From Aldersonia sp036524855 (lineage in GTDB: Bacteria; Actinomycetota; Actinomycetes; Mycobacteriales; Mycobacteriaceae), in NCBI GenBank assembly GCA_036524855.1, contig DATDBL010000272.1, forward strand, positions 1 to 36,687: a DNA stretch of 36,687 nt. The letters run 5' to 3'. A program made the position numbers and the translations under genes. The notes below the pieces were generated by a model. That model saw only the letters and a list, made by a program, of their open reading frames with translations. It was not told the origin of the DNA and made no database searches. Shown here one piece after another: positions 7,934-16,013 of this stretch (its first letter is position 1; each line of letters starts with the position of its first letter).

Positions 7934-8725
7934 TCACGTTCGCTGCATGAGTCTCTGGCCTGAGGAAGTGCGTGCTGTGGGACCTCGTTCGCTCGGGGTC
8001 TCCGACCGGGTTGCCGTGAGGACGGGCCGGTCTCGGACAACAACAGCTCGTCGGGCTCGTCGCACCGAGACGGCGTTCGTCAGTGTTGTCGACAGGACGG
8101 CGGCTCCGGTCACGGCCATGAAGGCGGGCAAGGGATACAGCACGAGTCGCTCGCTGATCCCGACCTGCACGACCGAGACGGCGAGCAGGACAGTGCCGAG
8201 GAGTCCGGTAAGGGCACAGGTTGCCGACCACACCGCGACCAGTCGCCGCTGCTTCCACAGCCAGACCGCAACCAGGATCAACACGATATGTCGTGAAATG
8301 AAACCCGGCAGGACGGCCAGAACATGCACGACGATGCCGTCGTTGGAGGGCACCAGACCTGTTGCCGCGGTGCTCAGACCGGTCAGGACGGCGAGCGAGA
8401 CGATCCACCGTTGACGGTATCGGTGGGGAATGAACCCGCGAAACAGGACGGCCCCGATGATCGTCACCAGCCCGAGGGCGACGAAGGTCGCGTTCATCAG
8501 CAGGTGCAGCGGTGAGCACATGTTCGGCGTGCACGCGGTGACGCCGAGGTCGCTGATGGTGTCGTGCCGAAAGCTATACGGGGTCTTCCAGGCGTATGCC
8601 GTGACAATCTCGGCCGCGAGGTAGGCGAACGCGAGGCTCCAGGCCAAACCCGCGGCACAATGTCGAAGATTTGCGGACTTCAATGCGGACTCATCTCGCC
8701 GCGTCACGAGGTGTGCCGTCGTCAT
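7934..8725 (-). CDS. DUF998 family membrane protein
   Basis: 263 residues with about six to seven transmembrane helices and the DUF998 features near the first loop (FRHDTISDLG, then CSPLHLLMNATFVALG). A basic, hydrophilic C-terminal tail of about 50 residues follows. Function is unknown. The ATG at 8725 lies inside the 3' end of the tetR gene upstream (stop at 8691), a 35-bp overlap that implies a two-gene operon with translational coupling. The TetR probably controls this protein's level. Confidence 0.8.
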   Translation of the reverse strand: MTTAHLVTRRDESALKSANLRHCAAGLAWSLAFAYLAAEIVTAYAWKTPYSFRHDTISDLGVTACTPNMCSPLHLLMNATFVALGLVTIIGAVLFRGFIPHRYRQRWIVSLAVLTGLSTAATGLVPSNDGIVVHVLAVLPGFISRHIVLILVAVWLWKQRRLVAVWSATCALTGLLGTVLLAVSVVQVGISERLVLYPLPAFMAVTGAAVLSTTLTNAVSVRRARRAVVVRDRPVLTATRSETPSERGPTARTSSGQRLMQRT

Positions 8726-9467
8726 CGATCAGTGCGGTGGTGTGGCCGGTGAGCAGGATGTCGAGACCGCGTTCGAGTTCGGCTTCACCGTCGTAGGACG
8801 CCAGGATCGTCGCGAGCTCACGCAGCAGCGGGAATTCGTTGATCGGCAGCCGGTGCAGGCCCAGTCGCAGCAGGTCGTCGTTTTCCTCGGGGTGATCGAC
8901 GAGTTCCTGAAGTTCTGTGAGGACGTGACCGTAGAGGAACCCGAACAATGCTCGGTAGATGTGTAGCGCGTCGATCAGGGTGAATCCAGCACGGGTGAGC
9001 AGGGTGAGGACGTCTTCGAGTGGCCGCAGTGTGCCCAGCGGCCGCAACCCCAGCGGCGTCGACAACGGCCGAGTGACCAGCAGCGGCACCACATTAGGGT
9101 GATCGAGCGCCAACAACCTGAAGTCGCGGGCGAGGGTGCGCAACTGAGCGGCCCAGTCGTCGTTGGTGGTGTCGACCGCGAGTTGGTCGAGCACGATCTC
9201 GGCTACCCCGTCCAGCACCGCCGCTTTGCTCGGTGTGTGGCGGTAGAGCCCCATCGGGTCCCGGCCCAGGGCCTCGCCGAGTCGGCGCATCGTGAGCGCG
9301 TCGACGCCCTCGCGGTCGATCACTTCGAGCGCGGCCGCCAGCACCACTGCGCGGGTGATCCGGCCACGCTCCGGGGCGCCGCTTTCCCAGACCGGGCGAG
9401 CGGCAGGTACGCGTTCGGTCGGTGGTCCGATCATCGGATCGACACCTAACTTCCGTGGGTCCACCAC
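8691..9467 (-). CDS. TetR/AcrR family regulator with TetR_C domain (paralogue 2)
   Basis: 258 residues from GTG 9467; ATG 9434 (MIGPPTERV) is an alternative start, and neither has a strong ribosome-binding site. HTH about 37-83 (DREGVDALTMRRLGEALGRD, GLYRHTPSKAAVL). The C-terminal domain shares long identical stretches with the TetR at 7121, for example RPLEDVLTLLTRAGFT and HRLPINEFPLLREL. The pair arose by duplication and frames an inverted arrangement around the DUF998 gene. The upstream region contains copy C of the shared operator and a perfect TGTTGTACAACA palindrome (9489-9500). Confidence 0.88.
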   Translation of the reverse strand: MVDPRKLGVDPMIGPPTERVPAARPVWESGAPERGRITRAVVLAAALEVIDREGVDALTMRRLGEALGRDPMGLYRHTPSKAAVLDGVAEIVLDQLAVDTTNDDWAAQLRTLARDFRLLALDHPNVVPLLVTRPLSTPLGLRPLGTLRPLEDVLTLLTRAGFTLIDALHIYRALFGFLYGHVLTELQELVDHPEENDDLLRLGLHRLPINEFPLLRELATILASYDGEAELERGLDILLTGHTTALIDDDGTPRDAAR

Positions 9468-9488
9468 AGACGGGAACGATGTCTACGG

Positions 9489-9522
9489 TGTTGTACAACA
9501 GCGTAGTCCTACACTATTGACA
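9489..9522 (-). promoter_or_regulatory. Shared TetR-operator candidate, copy C, plus palindrome
   Basis: CGTAG-TC-CTAC-ACTA-TTGACA (9502-9522, plus-strand reading) repeats the arrangement of copies A and B, 35 bp upstream of the second tetR start. It is flanked by the 12-bp perfect palindrome TGTTGTACAACA (9489-9500). A second palindrome, TCTACGACGTAGA, stands at 9551-9563. Confidence 0.5.
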
Positions 9523-9583
9523 TACCAAGTAGAGCGGCGTCTACTGGAGGTCTACGACGTAGAACCACAGGTCCTCCCGATGA

Positions 9584-9639
9584 TTGTTGTTAGAAGACAA
9601 CAACATGGGTGCTCCGACGAATGTGTCGTCACACCCATG
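9584..9639. repeat. Two consecutive perfect hairpins
   Basis: TTGTTGT-N6-ACAACAA (9584-9603) is followed at once by CATGGGTG-N20-CACCCATG (9604-9639). They lie in the gene-poor 290 bp between tetR 2 and the small gene at 9756. They could be a terminator, a regulatory RNA structure or a mobile-element end; nothing decides. Confidence 0.4.
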
Positions 9640-9755
9640 TCGAACAGTCACGAGGCACGTGATGCGTGTAGGTAGGCGTGAGATCGGCTTCGGTCGCCGA
9701 CGTGAGATGAGTTCAGGTAGCAGGCGCAGTACGCGCGCAAGGTGGCGGAGGTGCA

Positions 9756-10023
9756 ATGCGGTGGATCCCCTGGCTGACAGTCATCTGGCTGATCATCGGC
9801 GCGGATCGCCGCCGGGCAACGCGGATACTTCACCGATGCCGAAGCGAACTGCGCAACCACCGGGACGATCAAGGTGACCGTGATCGCAGGACCGCTGAAC
9901 TGTCTCAACCCCGAGGTCACCGACTGTCACAGCCCGCAGCCCAGCCCTGACACCGGCCGTAATGCGCCGGGAAGCGGGTCCGGGACCGCCGACTCCAGCC
10001 GACCTTCAAGTCCCGGCCCATGA
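9756..10023 (+). pseudogene. Small exported/membrane-anchored hypothetical protein, one frameshift
   Basis: GGAGG precedes ATG 9756. The first 15 codons encode a hydrophobic start (MRWIPWLTVIWLIIG). One extra base near 9801-9803 breaks the frame. In the next frame it continues AAGQRGYFTDAEANCATTGT, then IKVTVIAGPLNCLNP and a Pro/Ser-rich tail to TGA 10021-10023. The joined product of about 88 residues matches a small actinobacterial family with one N-terminal transmembrane segment and AAGQRxYF/T-I-A-G-P-L-N motifs. Function unknown. Either a decayed gene or a single sequence error. Confidence 0.55.
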
Positions 10024-10051
10024 ACCATGCTCAACCAGCTAAGGAGCCGAA

Positions 10052-10558
10052 ATGTCTACCAACACTATTATTTTGACCATCGTTGTCGCGGTCGTGGCAG
10101 TTCTGATCGCCGCCGCACTCGCATGGGTGGCGTCGAACAAACGCAAAGAGAACCGCCGTGTCGAAGCCGCCGACATCCGCACCGAAGCAGCCGAACAGTC
10201 ACACAAGGTCGGGCAGCGTGAAGCACGTGCCGCCGAGACCGCAGCCAAAGCGCGTGGCGCTCAGGCCGAAGCAGACGCCAAGGCCGCAGAAGCACGGGGG
10301 CTGCAACACCAAGCGCAAGCGCGTCGGACCGACGCCGCCTCCCACCGCGACAAGGTGAACGAGGAATTCGACCGGGCAGACAAGATCGATCCGGACTCGC
10401 AGACACCCCCGACCACGCACGACGAACGCACTCCGGTCCCCACCGGCAGACCGAACGGTTCGCCGAACGCCACCGGGCCAGCGTCCGGGACGACCCACGA
10501 CCCACGACCAGCAAACACGCAACAGGTGAGCCCCGCAGGCGCGTCCGGATTGTGCTGA
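10052..10558 (+). CDS. Membrane-anchored Ala/Glu-rich coiled-coil protein
   Basis: 168 residues with an excellent AAGGAG five bases before ATG. An N-terminal transmembrane helix (about 5-27, ending WVASNKRK) is followed by a long charged helix (about 30-108, EAADIRTEAAEQSHKVGQRE and AKARGAQAEADAKAAEARGL) with heptad-like Ala/Glu spacing. A disordered Pro/Thr-rich tail ends it. Such proteins recur in Rhodococcus and relatives without known function. It lies 28 bp downstream of the frameshifted small membrane protein, so the two probably form an operon. Confidence 0.75.
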   Translation: MSTNTIILTIVVAVVAVLIAAALAWVASNKRKENRRVEAADIRTEAAEQSHKVGQREARAAETAAKARGAQAEADAKAAEARGLQHQAQARRTDAASHRDKVNEEFDRADKIDPDSQTPPTTHDERTPVPTGRPNGSPNATGPASGTTHDPRPANTQQVSPAGASGLC

Positions 10559-10749
10559 CCAGGAAAGCCGCGGTCGCCACCTCCGGGTTGGGACGCCTGG
10601 TGGACTACGCGGCCGTGTCGACGGGGATCTCGCACGCCCCGGCCGCTTGGCGAGCAGCCGGGTCAGGAGGGCCGCAGCCATCAGCACTTCGGGCAGCTGT
10701 CGTCGACCCTCGCATCGAGGTGCGCGGCCCTGACCCGAGAGATCGTCGC

Positions 10750-10890
10750 CGGTGATGCGGGCCCGGTGGTGTGGCATATGACGAGTTGGGTACGCAGGAT
10801 GATCCGGGCTGGGGCGGTTCTGCCGTGGTAGAGGCGTTCGATGACTGCTCCGACGGCTCGTGCCGCTTGTGCTCGGAGTTGCTGGTTGAC
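10750..10890 (-). pseudogene. Possible C-terminal remnant of a LacI-type regulator
   Basis: The minus-strand peptide QQLRAQAARAVGAVIERLYH, then GRTAPARIILRTQLVICHTT, has the look of a LacI-family C-terminus (helix, then a PxRxxLxxxLVxRxTT end). No start or core domain is attached. It meets the plus-strand LacI remnant head to head at a GTCGAC sequence near 10892. Low certainty. Confidence 0.3.
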
Positions 10891-11396
10891 GCGGTCGACG
10901 ACGTCCGCGGAGGCGAGTTCGCGGTGGAGCACCTCGTCGAGATGGGCCACGACCGGATCGCGTTCGTGGGTGGGCCCCACGTCCCTGGGCCAGGTCCGCG
11001 ACCGCCGCCGGAGCGCCTCGTCGCTGTGGAGGCGTCCGCCCTGACCGTCGCCGAGGGCAAGAACGCCGGGGAACGGTTGCTCGGACTGTCGGCCCGGGTT
11101 CGACCCACGGCGGCGTTCTGCGCCAACGACACGACCTGCTCGCACTCGGCCTCCTGCAGGAATGCGTCGGTGCGGGGGTGCGGGTACCGGAGGACCTGGC
11201 CATCGTCGGCTACGACGACAACATCGTGTCTGCGGCCGCCGCCGCTGTGCCGCTCAGCTCGATGCGACAGCCACTCATACAGCTCGGGCGCACCGCCGCC
11301 ACACTGCTGCTGCGCGAGCAGGACGCCGGCCATACCCACGAAGTGCTGTTCGCATCGGAATTGGTGGTCCGCCGCTCCTCGCGAGCGATGAACTGA
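10891..11396 (+). pseudogene. LacI family transcriptional regulator, frameshifted remnant
   Basis: Three frames must be joined. VDDVRGGEFAVEHLVEMGHD, then RIAFVGGPHV (10891-10985), is the classic LacI effector-domain start. LGQVRDRR follows in another frame. SALTVAEGKNAGERLLGL and RVRPTAAFCAND (about 11030-11130) return to the first. LLQECVGAGVRVPEDLAIVG, then YDDN (to about 11225), lies in a third, which continues with PLSSMRQPLIQLGRTAATLL and a normal LacI C-terminus ending at TGA 11394-11396. The DNA-binding N-terminus is absent. The gene is dead. Confidence 0.6.
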
Positions 11397-12220
11397 GCCG
11401 TCACTCCCCTGCGCGCTCTTGACACACCACGGTCCGCAGCAGCGCGCGCGGAAGTGGCCGAGAACGCCGGTCTCTCGCGCGCCACCCGTCGGCTCGCACG
11501 ACACTGACTCGCAGGATCTGACGATCCTAGCCTGCGTGATCGACGGCCCTGGACCGCTGCGTCGCTGCTAGCGATTCCCAAACTGCTCGACCGCGAATCT
11601 CCAACCGCAGCCGCTCCCCGCCGCGATCGAGCAGGCCTACCACGACGCGAACCGACTCGCCCCCGCTCCCCTGACTTGTCCTGCCGACCGGCCTGCCATG
11701 CTCGGACGTTATGTCAGGTGCGATCTGAACCTCGTTCGGCCGGAGCCGATCCCGGCGAATGCGAATCACGATCATTATCGCGACCACGAGACGTCGAGCA
11801 GGGATGGACGAGGGCCGCGGCAGGTATCGGTATCTGGACGCCCCTTGCTCTGGCGTGCCAGGAAATCGGGGAATCTGTGCGCCGAGCAGGACGTCTCACT
11901 CGGCTCAAACTCTTCTTCGGGACCCGCGAGCAGTTCGTTGAGCGAATCGAGCAGCGAGACAAACAGAACCAGATCGACCAACCGACAGCCGAGCGCAACG
12001 CGGCGAGCGCTCGCGCTGCAGCGACGTCCAGGGCGGACCAATTGGTTACGGAACGCTCGCCGCACAATCACCCGCCAGCAGGGGGGCGAAGGGAAGTATT
12101 TGATTTCCTCCTGCTCCCGTACAGTCGACGCCGCCGAGACGGGAGCTAATCCGATGGCAGCCGACACACATCGGAGAGTTTGTGCGGACTCAGCGGATGT
12201 GCCCGATGACGGCGAGCTGG
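11397..12220. other. Gene-free stretch of about 800 bp
   Basis: Several frames are open on each strand, but none gives a recognisable fold, start-site context or steady coding-type codon bias. A plus-strand fragment (VAENAGLSRATRRLARH, about 11450-11505) has the look of a helix-turn-helix but stops at once. The stretch ends at the 3' side of the CMD-family gene. I interpret it as decayed DNA separating the eroded left part from the catabolic island. Confidence 0.45.
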
Positions 12221-12934
12221 TCAGCCGACGCCCCGGTGCGAAGGGGCGTGGGATGCGATCAGGAGGGTTTCGAGTATGGCCCTCCGACCGGCGCCGAGTT
12301 CGATGGCATTGTGTAGGTGCAGTTTCATGCCGGGAAGGAAGCGATGAGTCGGCGTTGCGTCCACCGCGAGGGCGATAAGTTCCTTGGTGACCGCTCGCAC
12401 GTTCTTGCTCTTCCAGGGAACGGCACAGTACTCACAGAACGCCGCAAAGGATTCGGGTGAAATTCGAATCAGGGCATGGAGGAATCCCGGTATCGCGTCC
12501 GCCATGCGTTGCCGATACGGATCGCTTCCGACGTATCGTTCCCATAGTCGAAGCTGGTCGGCGTCCAGCGCCGAGTCACCTTGGGCACTCTGTCGCTCGC
12601 AGGTGAGCGCGTAGAGGTGCTCCGTGGTTGCGAAGAGCGTGTGCACCCCGAGTCCCGACACGAGCATGAGGACTTCGTGCACCTGGTCTACCGTGGCCCC
12701 GAGGTCGAGGGCCTCACGCATATAGTGTTTGGATCCCTCGATGTCCAACGCGGTCACGGACGCCCGGATTGCGAGCTCGATCAGTGCGCGGGTGAGGGCA
12801 TCCAACGATTCCCCGACACCCACGTTGCCCAGCTGAGCGTCGGCGACGGCGCGGATGTCGTCTGGCGTGAGTTCCTTCTCGACTTGCGGTGCAGGTCGTC
12901 GCGGAGGTATAGGCTGGTCGTCGGAATCGACCAT
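12221..12934 (-). CDS. Carboxymuconolactone decarboxylase (CMD/AhpD-like) family protein
   Basis: 237 residues from ATG 12934 (a GTG one codon earlier is also possible), with GGGAG upstream. Two CMD-like all-helical units are seen: residues about 40-105 (LTRALIELAIRASVTAL, DLGATVDQVHEVLMLVSGLG) and about 150-225 (VRAVTKELIALAVDATPTHR, NAIELGAGRRAILETLLIAS). No CxxC redox pair as in AhpD was found, so peroxidase activity is unlikely. Members act as decarboxylases, lactone-processing or accessory enzymes in catabolic clusters. The start overlaps the stop of the upstream 73-codon gene, and both lie downstream of the TetR gene on the same strand. Confidence 0.78.
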   Translation of the reverse strand: MVDSDDQPIPPRRPAPQVEKELTPDDIRAVADAQLGNVGVGESLDALTRALIELAIRASVTALDIEGSKHYMREALDLGATVDQVHEVLMLVSGLGVHTLFATTEHLYALTCERQSAQGDSALDADQLRLWERYVGSDPYRQRMADAIPGFLHALIRISPESFAAFCEYCAVPWKSKNVRAVTKELIALAVDATPTHRFLPGMKLHLHNAIELGAGRRAILETLLIASHAPSHRGVG

Positions 12935-13155
12935 CACAGAACGTCTCCCGCGCGCATCTCGGCGGTGGGGGCAAGTTGCTGCCGCCTGTCGAGCAGTCCC
13001 TGCGCGACACCGGTCGCCGACCGCGCGGACACATCGGCGCGGGCGTCTCGGTTGGTGGTGCGAACGATCGCGCCGTGATCGGGTAGTTCAAGCCGCACAG
13101 CCGACCGGAAGAGTCCAGTCGGTGTCACCTCACTCCAGTCGTCGATGTGCGTCAT
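12934..13155 (-). CDS. Small hypothetical protein coupled to the CMD-family gene
   Basis: 73 residues from ATG 13155 with GAGGG six bases upstream; its TGA overlaps the ATG of the CMD-family gene (TGATG). The sequence (MTHIDDWSEVTPTGLFRSAV, ending LAPTAEMRAGDVL) has no signal peptide or membrane helix and matches no family I know. The coupling suggests it is real and works with, or regulates translation of, the CMD protein. It could also be the residue of a longer enzyme. Confidence 0.5.
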   Translation of the reverse strand: MTHIDDWSEVTPTGLFRSAVRLELPDHGAIVRTTNRDARADVSARSATGVAQGLLDRRQQLAPTAEMRAGDVL

Positions 13156-13250
13156 GTGTGCCCTCGCTCAGCAAAGTGGGAAGCGGATCCGCCGTCGACT
13201 GCGGTCGCAACATGCGGGGGTTGGCGCCTCTCGCACGAGATGCGACCCCG

Positions 13251-13931
13251 TCACTGTGTCGACGTTGCAGTCGAGCGCCACGCCGCCGACGGGTCGAGGG
13301 CTCCCTCGAAGAACAACTTGGCGAACCCCTCGATCGTCTGGGTGACATCGATCTTCCGCGCGCCCGGCTTGAGCCACCGGTGCGTCCAGTTCACCATTCC
13401 GAACAGCGCCTTGGCCATCAACGCGGTAGGGACGTCCTTGCGGAGAAGACCGTCCTCGACACCCTGTTCCAACACATTCGACACGATCGTCTCGAACCGC
13501 TTTGTCTTGCGGCTCATGTCCCGCGCCCACGGCGTCGACTCGAACTCCAGCTTCGTCATGTCTTCCTGGATGTAGAGGTAGACGTACGGGTAATGCTGCT
13601 CGTAGGAGCGCAGTTGAACCTCTATCAGCCGGCGCAGCTTCTCGGCGGCGTCGATATCGAGCCGCGTGATCTCGACGGCTGCCTCGAGGTTGCGGTCCAG
13701 AACACCGCTGACGACGTCGTGCAGCAACGCCTGGAACAGTTCCTGCTTGCCGGAGAAGTAGTAGTACAGCGACGCCCGATCGGCGCCGAAGCGTTCCGCG
13801 ATGTCGTTGAGCGTCGCCGCCTCGTACCCCTTCTCCTGGAACACATCCGCGGCAACCTGCAACAACTCGCGACGTTTGGCCTGATAAACGGGACTGCTCT
13901 CGGCCTGGGCGCTGCGCCGGCGCCGGCTCAT
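13251..13931 (-). CDS. TetR/AcrR family regulator, candidate master repressor of the island
   Basis: 226 residues from ATG 13931 (MSRRRRS); in-frame ATGs at 13979 and 13997 would add 16-22 residues. The HTH is at about 20-65 (RRELLQVAADVFQEKGYEAA, TLNDIAERFGADRASLYYYF). The ligand domain includes YPYVYLYIQEDMTKLEFEST and ALMAKALFGMVNWTHRWLKP, a pattern seen in repressors of acyl-CoA or steroid-type catabolism that use a CoA-thioester ligand (family knowledge; the ligand here is inferred). A copy of the CAAC-N6-GTKG dyad lies at 14008-14021, upstream of the gene, and the same dyad precedes five other transcription units up to 27.3 kb. This makes it the likeliest regulator of that set. Confidence 0.85.
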   Translation of the reverse strand: MSRRRRSAQAESSPVYQAKRRELLQVAADVFQEKGYEAATLNDIAERFGADRASLYYYFSGKQELFQALLHDVVSGVLDRNLEAAVEITRLDIDAAEKLRRLIEVQLRSYEQHYPYVYLYIQEDMTKLEFESTPWARDMSRKTKRFETIVSNVLEQGVEDGLLRKDVPTALMAKALFGMVNWTHRWLKPGARKIDVTQTIEGFAKLFFEGALDPSAAWRSTATSTQ

Positions 13932-14007
13932 CCCGCTGCTGCTGTTGCTCACCGACGATGTTCTGGGCACGATCCGCATCGTACGCGGCCCCCGCACCGA
14001 AATCCAT

Positions 14008-14024
14008 CAACGTTGACGTGGACA
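14008..14024. promoter_or_regulatory. Regulon dyad 1 (at tetR)
   Basis: CAAC-GTTGAC-GTGG-ACA, 77 bp upstream of the tetR ATG at 13931. It has one mismatch from the CAAC-N6-GTTG-ACA pattern of the other copies. The position fits autoregulation. Confidence 0.5.
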
Positions 14025-14115
14025 GGCGGGCGGGTGAGGTCCTCGAAGGGTGTCGGCTGCACCCGAATCACCAACCCGGACGGCCGCGGGATGGGCGACG
14101 CCGCCGACCGCAGCC

Positions 14116-14212
14116 CGGCGACCGGGTTTCGCTGCTGCGTCGTTGCGGTGCACGACGAGCCGACGAGGACAACGGAAAGCGAGTCACCCGCAGCAGCGAA
14201 ACCCGGTCGCCG
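14116..14212. repeat. 24-bp perfect inverted repeat, 49-bp loop
   Basis: The arm at 14116-14139 (begins CGGCGACCGGG, ends GCTGCTGCG) is perfectly complementary to 14189-14212. The 49-bp loop contains no gene. It lies between the crotonase 3' end (14390) and the tetR upstream region, so it may end minus-strand transcription. Arms this long and perfect are also seen in repeat-type or mobile elements. The rest of 14025-14389 shows nothing else. Confidence 0.7.
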
Positions 14213-14389
14213 CGGCGACGCGCACGTCGTGTGCCGTGTGCCCACGACCCGACGCTCCCGATCGCGCGGGGCGACTCTGCCCCCGCGCGGGTGCGGGCGA
14301 CGCGGGGGCGTCGGTCGCACCCGCGAGTCGGACGCCACTGTCACGAGCGCCGGTGGTGAGGATGGGAGACGGTGCGTGGGGTCGGCCGA

Positions 14390-15166
14390 TCAGCGCCCGT
14401 GCCAATGGGGGGCGCGCTTGTCCGCGAAGGCTGCGCGTCCCTCTTTGCGGTCGGCGCTGGAGGCGTAGGCCTCGATCGGTTCGTAGCGGGTCGAGAGGGC
14501 GACGTCGAGGGGCCAGCCTGCGCGCGAGAGTACGGCGTCCTTGGCGGCCTGCACCGCCAGCGGGGATGCGGCGGCGATCCGTTCGGCCCACGCGGTGGCC
14601 GCCTCGTCCAGCTCGGCGAAGGGCACGACCTGGTTGACCAGGCCGTATCTTTCCGCGTCGGCGGCGCGCAGCCGGTCGCCGGTGAGGATGAGTGCCATCG
14701 CGATGTGGTGGGGCAGTTGGCGGATGGCGCGGTGCATGATGCCGGCCTCGCCGATGATGCCGACCTTCGTCTCGGGTATGCCGAACTGTGCCGTGTCGGC
14801 GGCGACGATGACGTCGGCACACATCGCCAACTCGAAGCCACCGCCGACCGCGTAGCCCTGCACGGCCGCGACGAGGGGTTTGCGCAGTGTGAGCATCGGG
14901 CCGCCGACGCCGGTGAGGCCGCCGCCGAGCGCCATCCGCCGTCCCTCGGCGCTGCCGTCGCCGCTGACGTTGGCGCCGGCACAGAATGCTTTCTCGCCGC
15001 TGGCGGCGAGGATGGCGACCCAGATGTCGGGTTCGGTGTTGATCTCGGTCCAGATCTCGAACAACGCCTGATCCATCTCGGGGTCGATCGCGTTGAGCGC
15101 CGCGGGTCGGTCGAGCGTGACTCGGGCGATGTGGCCGTCCGTCTCGAAGGTCACTCCGGGGTTCAT
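14390..15166 (-). CDS. Enoyl-CoA hydratase/isomerase (crotonase family) 1
   Basis: 258 residues from ATG 15166 with GGAG before it. Crotonase fold: the substrate-CoA oxyanion-hole stretch EKAFCAGANVSG (about 60-71), the second oxyanion-hole region VAAVQGYAVGGGFELAMCAD (about 98-117), and PETKVGIIGEAG (about 131-142), where the catalytic acidic residue of hydratases is expected. It is predicted to hydrate, isomerise or cleave a CoA-bound intermediate in the cytoplasm. Only 10 bp separate it from crotonase 2, so it is the third gene of a SnoaL-like/crotonase/crotonase operon. Confidence 0.88.
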   Translation of the reverse strand: MNPGVTFETDGHIARVTLDRPAALNAIDPEMDQALFEIWTEINTEPDIWVAILAASGEKAFCAGANVSGDGSAEGRRMALGGGLTGVGGPMLTLRKPLVAAVQGYAVGGGFELAMCADVIVAADTAQFGIPETKVGIIGEAGIMHRAIRQLPHHIAMALILTGDRLRAADAERYGLVNQVVPFAELDEAATAWAERIAAASPLAVQAAKDAVLSRAGWPLDVALSTRYEPIEAYASSADRKEGRAAFADKRAPHWHGR

Positions 15167-15176
15167 GGGGGTCTCC

Positions 15177-16013
15177 TCACGCGTCGATTGTGGGTCGGCG
15201 CTGTGTTCGGGGGGTGGGTCGGTAGTGGTCGATGGCGGCTTTGAGGCCTGCTTCGGCGACGTAGGCGCGGATTTCGGCCACGGCGGGTGAGAGATGCAGC
15301 AGGGCATCGAATTCGGCGCCGCTCTGGGCGGCGGTGCGGACACCCATCGCTTCCATCGATCGGTTGATCGAGAGTTTCTTCAGGCGCAGGATGTCCGAGG
15401 GGGTCTTGGCCATGCTGGCGGCGAGGTCCTCGGTGGTGTCGATCAGGTCGGCGGGGTCGACGGCGTGGTTGGCCCAGCCCCATTGCACGGCGGTGGCGCC
15501 GTCGATGCTGTTGCCGGGAACGAAGGCGAGTTCCTTGGCGCGTTTGGGTCCGACCAGCGGAGCCCACAGGGGTGCGATGTAGCCCCCGCCCAGTGGGATG
15601 GCCGGCTCACCGATCTTCGCGTCGCGGGCGACGATGGTGATGTCGGTGAACACGCACATCTGGGTGGCACCGGCGATGCAGTACCCGTGCACCGCCGCGA
15701 TCACGGGTTTGGGATGATCCCAGATCGCAAGGTATCGGTCGAGGTTGCGGGCGAGGCGTTCCCGGTCCGCGACCGGGTCCGGCGCCTTCGGTGTGCCCAC
15801 CTGGTCGATGTCGTAGCCCGCCGAGAATCCCTTGCCCTCGCCGCGGATCGCGACGATCGGCCCCCCGTTGGTCGCCAGCCACGCGAGCGCGGCGCTGAAC
15901 TCCTCGAGCATCTCCTGCGAGAGCGCGTTCGCCTTGGCCGGGCGATCGAGGACGATCCAACTCAACGGGCCGCGTTGCTCGATGCGGACGGTGGCATAGC
16001 AGGGGTCGGTCAC
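15177..16013 (-). CDS. Enoyl-CoA hydratase/isomerase (crotonase family) 2
   Basis: 278 residues from GTG 16013, overlapping the upstream TGA (GTGA), so translation is coupled. Motifs: LSWIVLDRPAKANALSQEML near the N-terminus, GEGKGFSAGYDIDQ (first oxyanion-hole peptide), VIAAVHGYCIAGATQMCVFT (second) and KIGEPAIPLGGG. Sequence distance from crotonase 1 suggests different steps rather than a recent duplication. The Gly-Gly-Gly in place of the usual Glu-containing loop makes hydratase activity uncertain; an isomerase or C-C lyase role is possible. Confidence 0.86.
   Translation of the reverse strand: MTDPCYATVRIEQRGPLSWIVLDRPAKANALSQEMLEEFSAALAWLATNGGPIVAIRGEGKGFSAGYDIDQVGTPKAPDPVADRERLARNLDRYLAIWDHPKPVIAAVHGYCIAGATQMCVFTDITIVARDAKIGEPAIPLGGGYIAPLWAPLVGPKRAKELAFVPGNSIDGATAVQWGWANHAVDPADLIDTTEDLAASMAKTPSDILRLKKLSINRSMEAMGVRTAAQSGAEFDALLHLSPAVAEIRAYVAEAGLKAAIDHYRPTPRTQRRPTIDA

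Noticed and set aside
12855..14468. 537-codon plus-strand frame over the TetR region
   Set aside because: It runs antisense to the TetR and 73-codon genes and has no recognisable protein sequence.
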